Assembly: GCA_023425615.1 (NCBI GenBank)
Contig: JAFACJ010000316.1
Span: forward strand, 1-7,940
DNA from: Actinomycetes bacterium
GTDB lineage: Bacteria; Actinomycetota; Actinomycetes; Streptosporangiales; Streptosporangiaceae
Direction of reading: 5' to 3'
DNA: 7,940 nt
This document shows, one piece after another, positions 5,798-7,940 of this stretch; position 1 is the first letter of the stretch, and every line of letters begins with the position of its first letter. Under the pieces are notes generated by a model that ran no database searches, had not been told where the DNA came from, and was given only the letters and a program-made list of their open reading frames with translations. The position numbers were made by a program, and so were the translations under genes.

Positions 5798-6477
5798 ACC
5801 GGCCGGCTCAGGGGAAGGCCGGCGATCACGCGTTCGCGCAGGACGTCGCCGCGGATGCCGAACGCGGCGTACCCGTCGTCGTCGCCGGTCCCCTCGGCGC
5901 GCAGGAGCTCGGGGACCAGCAGCTCGCCGAGCGGGACGTCGGGCGCCGGATCGAGGAGGCCGCCGATGGAGCCGTCGTCCAGGTCGAGATAGCCGGGGGC
6001 GAGGACCCGTCCGGTGAGGGAGCCGGTGACCAGGTCGGGGCAGAACTCGTCACAGAAGATCGACACGCCGGTGCGCAGATCGCCGTGGATCATCACCAGC
6101 TTCTCGGTCATGTAGCCGGTGAACGTCCCGGCCGTCATGTCGCCGCGGACGATGAGCTTGACGTCGCCCTCCAGGTAGACGTCCCTCGTCCGCAGGTCAC
6201 CCAGGACGATCAGCGCGGCGGCGCCGTCGTCGATGTCCACGAGATTGCCCCCGACGGTCAGGTCGCCGTCCACGATGTACCCGGTCGCGCCCTCCGGTGT
6301 GCCATCCCGCCACGGGGTCCGCTCGTGGTCGTCCAGCAGGAGGTCGCCGTTCACCACGGCGGGCCCGGGAACGAGGATGTACTCCTCCTCGTACAGGTTC
6401 TGGTACGTGCTCTCCGGCAGTCCCCGCCGCTCGAACAACCCGACGGCCTCATCCCAGCTCACGTATTCGCATCGCAT
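5794..6477 (-). CDS. Beta-helix GD-repeat protein (polymer-forming cytoskeletal-like hypothetical)
   Basis: This 227-residue protein has no recognisable enzyme motif. After an N-terminal stretch (SWDEAVGLFERRGLPEST) come short strands punctuated by Gly-Asp: VVNGDLLLDD, IVDGDLTVGGNLVDID, LIVLGDLRTRDVYLEGD, LIVRGDMTAG, MIHGDLRTG, LVTGSLTG. These span about residues 40-155. The pattern suggests a small right-handed beta-helix of the kind annotated as bactofilin-like or 'polymer-forming cytoskeletal'. That is a fold guess, not a function. There is no signal peptide and no transmembrane segment. I chose the ATG at 6475-6477 because TGTTACGTT, an extended -10, ends exactly seven bases before it, so the mRNA would begin at the ATG (leaderless). 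The frame extends to a GTG at 6517-6519 (241 residues) without a Shine-Dalgarno. The stop lies 65 bases before the PPOX gene on the same strand. Confidence 0.72.
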   Translation of the reverse strand: MRCEYVSWDEAVGLFERRGLPESTYQNLYEEEYILVPGPAVVNGDLLLDDHERTPWRDGTPEGATGYIVDGDLTVGGNLVDIDDGAAALIVLGDLRTRDVYLEGDVKLIVRGDMTAGTFTGYMTEKLVMIHGDLRTGVSIFCDEFCPDLVTGSLTGRVLAPGYLDLDDGSIGGLLDPAPDVPLGELLVPELLRAEGTGDDDGYAAFGIRGDVLRERVIAGLPLSRPV

Positions 6478-6484
6478 GAGCGCG

Positions 6485-6493
6485 AACGTAACA
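6485..6493 (-). promoter_or_regulatory. Putative leaderless extended -10 promoter
   Basis: The minus strand reads TGTTACGTT followed by CGCGCTC and then ATG. TACGTT fits TAnnnT and TGT fits the TGn extension. The seven bases between hexamer and ATG are the spacing expected when transcription starts on the A of the start codon, a common arrangement in actinobacteria. No -35 of note is seen. Confidence 0.5.
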
Positions 6494-6552
6494 TCAGCCC
6501 CTATATCCCCGTGGGTCACTCGGCGAAGAGACGGCCTCGCCCGGCCTTCCGG

Positions 6553-7332
6553 TCAGAGGCTCTCGGCGGGGATCTCCTGGTACTCCGCGCGGAGCGTGTC
6601 GAAGACGCCGTGCTCGGCGGTCATGTCGATGCCGTCGATCGAGGCGATGGGACGGACGCCCGCCGACGTGTTCGTGGCGAACGCGGCGTGCATCCCCGAG
6701 AGGTCGCGCAGATGCACGGGCGCCGTGACCATCCCCTCGTGCGCCTGCTGGAGAAGACGCATGGTCACTCCCGGAAGGACCTCGGCGCTCGGCCAGAGCA
6801 CCTTCCGGCCGTCATAGAAGGCGATGTTCCACGTGGTGCCTTCGGAGACGAAACCGGCGCCGTCGTGGAAGAGGCAGTCATCGAAACCCGCCGCGATCGC
6901 TTCCCGGCGATGCCACAACGTGCCGAACAACCCGATGTGCTTGACCCTCGGAAGGTCGCGCCGATACGCGGCGGTCCGGACGCGCAGCGGAGCCACCGGC
7001 AGGCTCGGCGCCGGACGTCCGGTCACGAGAACGGCGGGATGCGCCTTCCCGCCGATACGTCCGAGATCGAGCCCGGGATCGAAGACCGTCACCCGAAGGA
7101 CGAAAGCCCCCTCCCGGCCTCCCGCCGCAGAACGGACGTAGGCCCGCACGCGCTCCCGGTCGAGCTCGGTGGAGAACAGCTCACGACAGTCGTCGACGAG
7201 CCTGTCCAGATGCCACGAGTAGCCCCTGACCCGCCCGTCCTCCACCCGCATCGCGGTGAAGTGCCCGTAGTTCGTGAGCGCCAGCGTCCGCAGCGCATCG
7301 GCGGAGACCGGCGCCCCGTTGAGTTCGGCCAT
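6553..7332 (-). CDS. Class IV PLP-dependent aminotransferase family protein (PabC/BCAT-like)
   Basis: A 259-residue protein of fold-type IV PLP enzymes, which include branched-chain aminotransferase, D-amino acid aminotransferase and aminodeoxychorismate lyase (PabC). The visible family marks are the HLDRL segment (41-45), Lys131 in LPRVKHIGLF as the likely Schiff-base lysine, SEGTTWNI (163-170) with Glu164, the LPGVT cofactor-phosphate loop (186-190) and TNTSAGVRPI (220-229). The length is close to PabC-type members (about 260-280). The N-terminus (ELNGAPVSADALRTLALTNYGHF) lacks the usual D-R/G-GLLYGDGLFE pattern, so it belongs to a divergent actinobacterial branch, and the substrate and even the reaction are uncertain. 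The ATG at 7330-7332 has no clear Shine-Dalgarno; a short hairpin abuts it. The TetR regulator lies 65 bases upstream, and the beta-helix gene follows on the same strand. Confidence 0.85.
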   Translation of the reverse strand: MAELNGAPVSADALRTLALTNYGHFTAMRVEDGRVRGYSWHLDRLVDDCRELFSTELDRERVRAYVRSAAGGREGAFVLRVTVFDPGLDLGRIGGKAHPAVLVTGRPAPSLPVAPLRVRTAAYRRDLPRVKHIGLFGTLWHRREAIAAGFDDCLFHDGAGFVSEGTTWNIAFYDGRKVLWPSAEVLPGVTMRLLQQAHEGMVTAPVHLRDLSGMHAAFATNTSAGVRPIASIDGIDMTAEHGVFDTLRAEYQEIPAESL

Positions 7333-7346
7333 GCGAGCAGTCTCGC
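7333..7346 (-). other. Short inverted repeat abutting the aminotransferase start codon
   Basis: GCGAG and CTCGC form a perfect 5 bp stem with a four-base loop, directly against the ATG with no spacer. No Shine-Dalgarno is present in this stretch. It could be a regulator half-site pair, an mRNA hairpin or chance. Confidence 0.35.
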
Positions 7347-7377
7347 AGGCCCCCGCCGCACCGCGTCATCGCCGCCG

Positions 7378-7399
7378 GACCCCGTGCCGCCGCGGGGTC
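7378..7399 (-). terminator. Candidate hairpin terminator after the TetR gene
   Basis: GACCCCG (7378-7384) and CGGGGTC (7393-7399) form a perfect 7 bp GC-rich stem with an 8-base loop. It overlaps the TetR stop codon (TCA at 7398-7400 on the plus strand). No T-run follows on the minus strand, so termination would be inefficient or Rho-assisted. Confidence 0.35.
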
Positions 7400-7940
7400 A
7401 GGTCGTCGTGTCGAACCAGGACCAGAGGTTCTCGGCGAGTTGGCGGGGGGTGCTCGGGCAGCCGTGGCGCAGCCAGTCGGCCGCCGTGCCGAGCAGGGCG
7501 CCGGCCAGGAAGGACGCCATCGGGTGGTGGGGCACCGACGCGGGGTCGTCGGCGTGGGTGCCCGTGGCGGGGCGGGTCAGGTTGACGTGGATGGCGATGG
7601 TGAGCCGCCGGTGCAGGTGGTCGATCACCCGTGCGCTGCCGGCGGGGCCCAGCAGGGCGCGGTAGAGGTCGGCGTGCGCGGCGATGTGCGTGAACACCGC
7701 GGTCATCTCGGCGAGGCCGCGGCGCCGTTCGGCGGGGTCGTGCGAGGGGAGCAGCACCGGCGTGGCGGCGATCAGCTCGTCGAACGTCCTGGTGCACGCC
7801 TCGGCGGCCAGTTCGTGCACGTCGTCGTAGTGCTCGTAGAAGGTGGAGCGGTTGACGTTGGCGCGCTTGGTGATGTCGGAGACCGCGATCCGGTTCAGCG
7901 GGCGTTCGGCGATCAGTTCCAGGAGCGCGGCGTGCAGCGC
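7398..7940 (-). CDS. TetR/AcrR-family transcriptional regulator, N-terminus outside window
   Basis: The frame is open to the right edge, so the first residues are missing; 180 residues are visible. The helix-turn-helix is clear at visible residues about 18-42: IAVSDITKRANVNRSTFYEHYDDV, given here as two parts, IAVSDITKRANV and NRSTFYEHYDDV. This is the usual TetR layout, with the STFYEHY recognition helix. An apparent start at 7818-7820 (GTG within DDVHEL) is internal and wrong. The C-terminal half is helical with FLAGALLGTAADWLRHGCPSTPRQLAENLW, as in the TetR-like C-terminal ligand/dimerisation domains. It should act as a dimeric repressor released by a small ligand. Its target is unknown. 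The class IV aminotransferase gene lies 65 bases downstream on the same strand and could be co-transcribed. Confidence 0.92.
   Translation of the reverse strand, partial: ALHAALLELIAERPLNRIAVSDITKRANVNRSTFYEHYDDVHELAAEACTRTFDELIAATPVLLPSHDPAERRRGLAEMTAVFTHIAAHADLYRALLGPAGSARVIDHLHRRLTIAIHVNLTRPATGTHADDPASVPHHPMASFLAGALLGTAADWLRHGCPSTPRQLAENLWSWFDTTT

Noticed and set aside
4508..5992. Plus-strand open frame of 494 codons opposite the LRR and PPOX genes
   Set aside because: Its GEGGEAGEVPEG-type repetitiveness is the mirror of the LRR repeat on the other strand, and it runs across unrelated genes. It has no domain of its own.
6085..7665. Very long plus-strand open frame (526 codons) opposite the right-hand genes
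   Set aside because: It lies antisense to three well-supported genes; long antisense frames are expected in DNA with G/C-rich third positions. The translation has low-complexity Arg/Gly/Pro content and no recognisable domain.
7818..7820. GTG as the start of the TetR gene
   Set aside because: The same frame continues to the window edge and encodes the full helix-turn-helix, so the real start is outside.

Overview
The window is GC-rich throughout, with strongly G/C-biased third codon positions, GTG/TTG starts and protein families typical of actinomycetes. Close matches in style are the Rv2228c-like RNase H/phosphatase and the Rv1155-like PPOX enzyme. It is most likely chromosomal DNA of a filamentous actinomycete, perhaps of the Streptosporangiales or Thermomonosporaceae. 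The genus is an inference; the sequence shows only a high-GC actinobacterial style. No RNA genes, insertion sequences, CRISPR arrays or integration sites were seen, and no gene-free stretch exceeds about 150 bases.

Left part, plus strand: the 3' end of a histidine phosphatase gene, probably the C-terminal phosphatase domain of a bifunctional RNase H/acid phosphatase, ends at 536. A textbook intrinsic terminator follows at 558-593. An AT-rich promoter-like stretch then leads into a TTG-started gene (680-1306) for a small membrane-anchored Mrr-type nuclease. It converges on the large minus-strand gene, with a 42 bp gap that holds a hairpin.

Centre, minus strand: one 3.9 kb gene (5245-1349) encodes a 1298-residue protein with an unusual three-part build. 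It has 23 leucine-rich repeats, then a helix-turn-helix segment of the kind normally found at the N-terminus of actinobacterial STAND-NTPase/WD40 proteins, then exactly 14 WD40 blades, enough for two seven-bladed propellers. There is no NTPase, no signal peptide and no membrane segment. This is the most notable object in the window.

Right part, all minus strand: reading in the direction of transcription from the right edge, there is a TetR-family regulator (5' end outside the window), a class IV PLP aminotransferase-like protein, a small beta-helix 'GD-repeat' protein that appears to be read from a leaderless promoter, and an Rv1155-like PPOX-class flavin/F420 oxidoreductase. The LRR-HTH-WD40 gene comes last. 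Gaps are 51-75 bp, so read-through is possible, but promoter-like elements before the beta-helix and PPOX genes suggest separate units. No shared pathway is evident. The only speculative functional link is between the LRR-HTH-WD40 scaffold and the convergent Mrr-like nuclease, as sensor and effector of a defence module.
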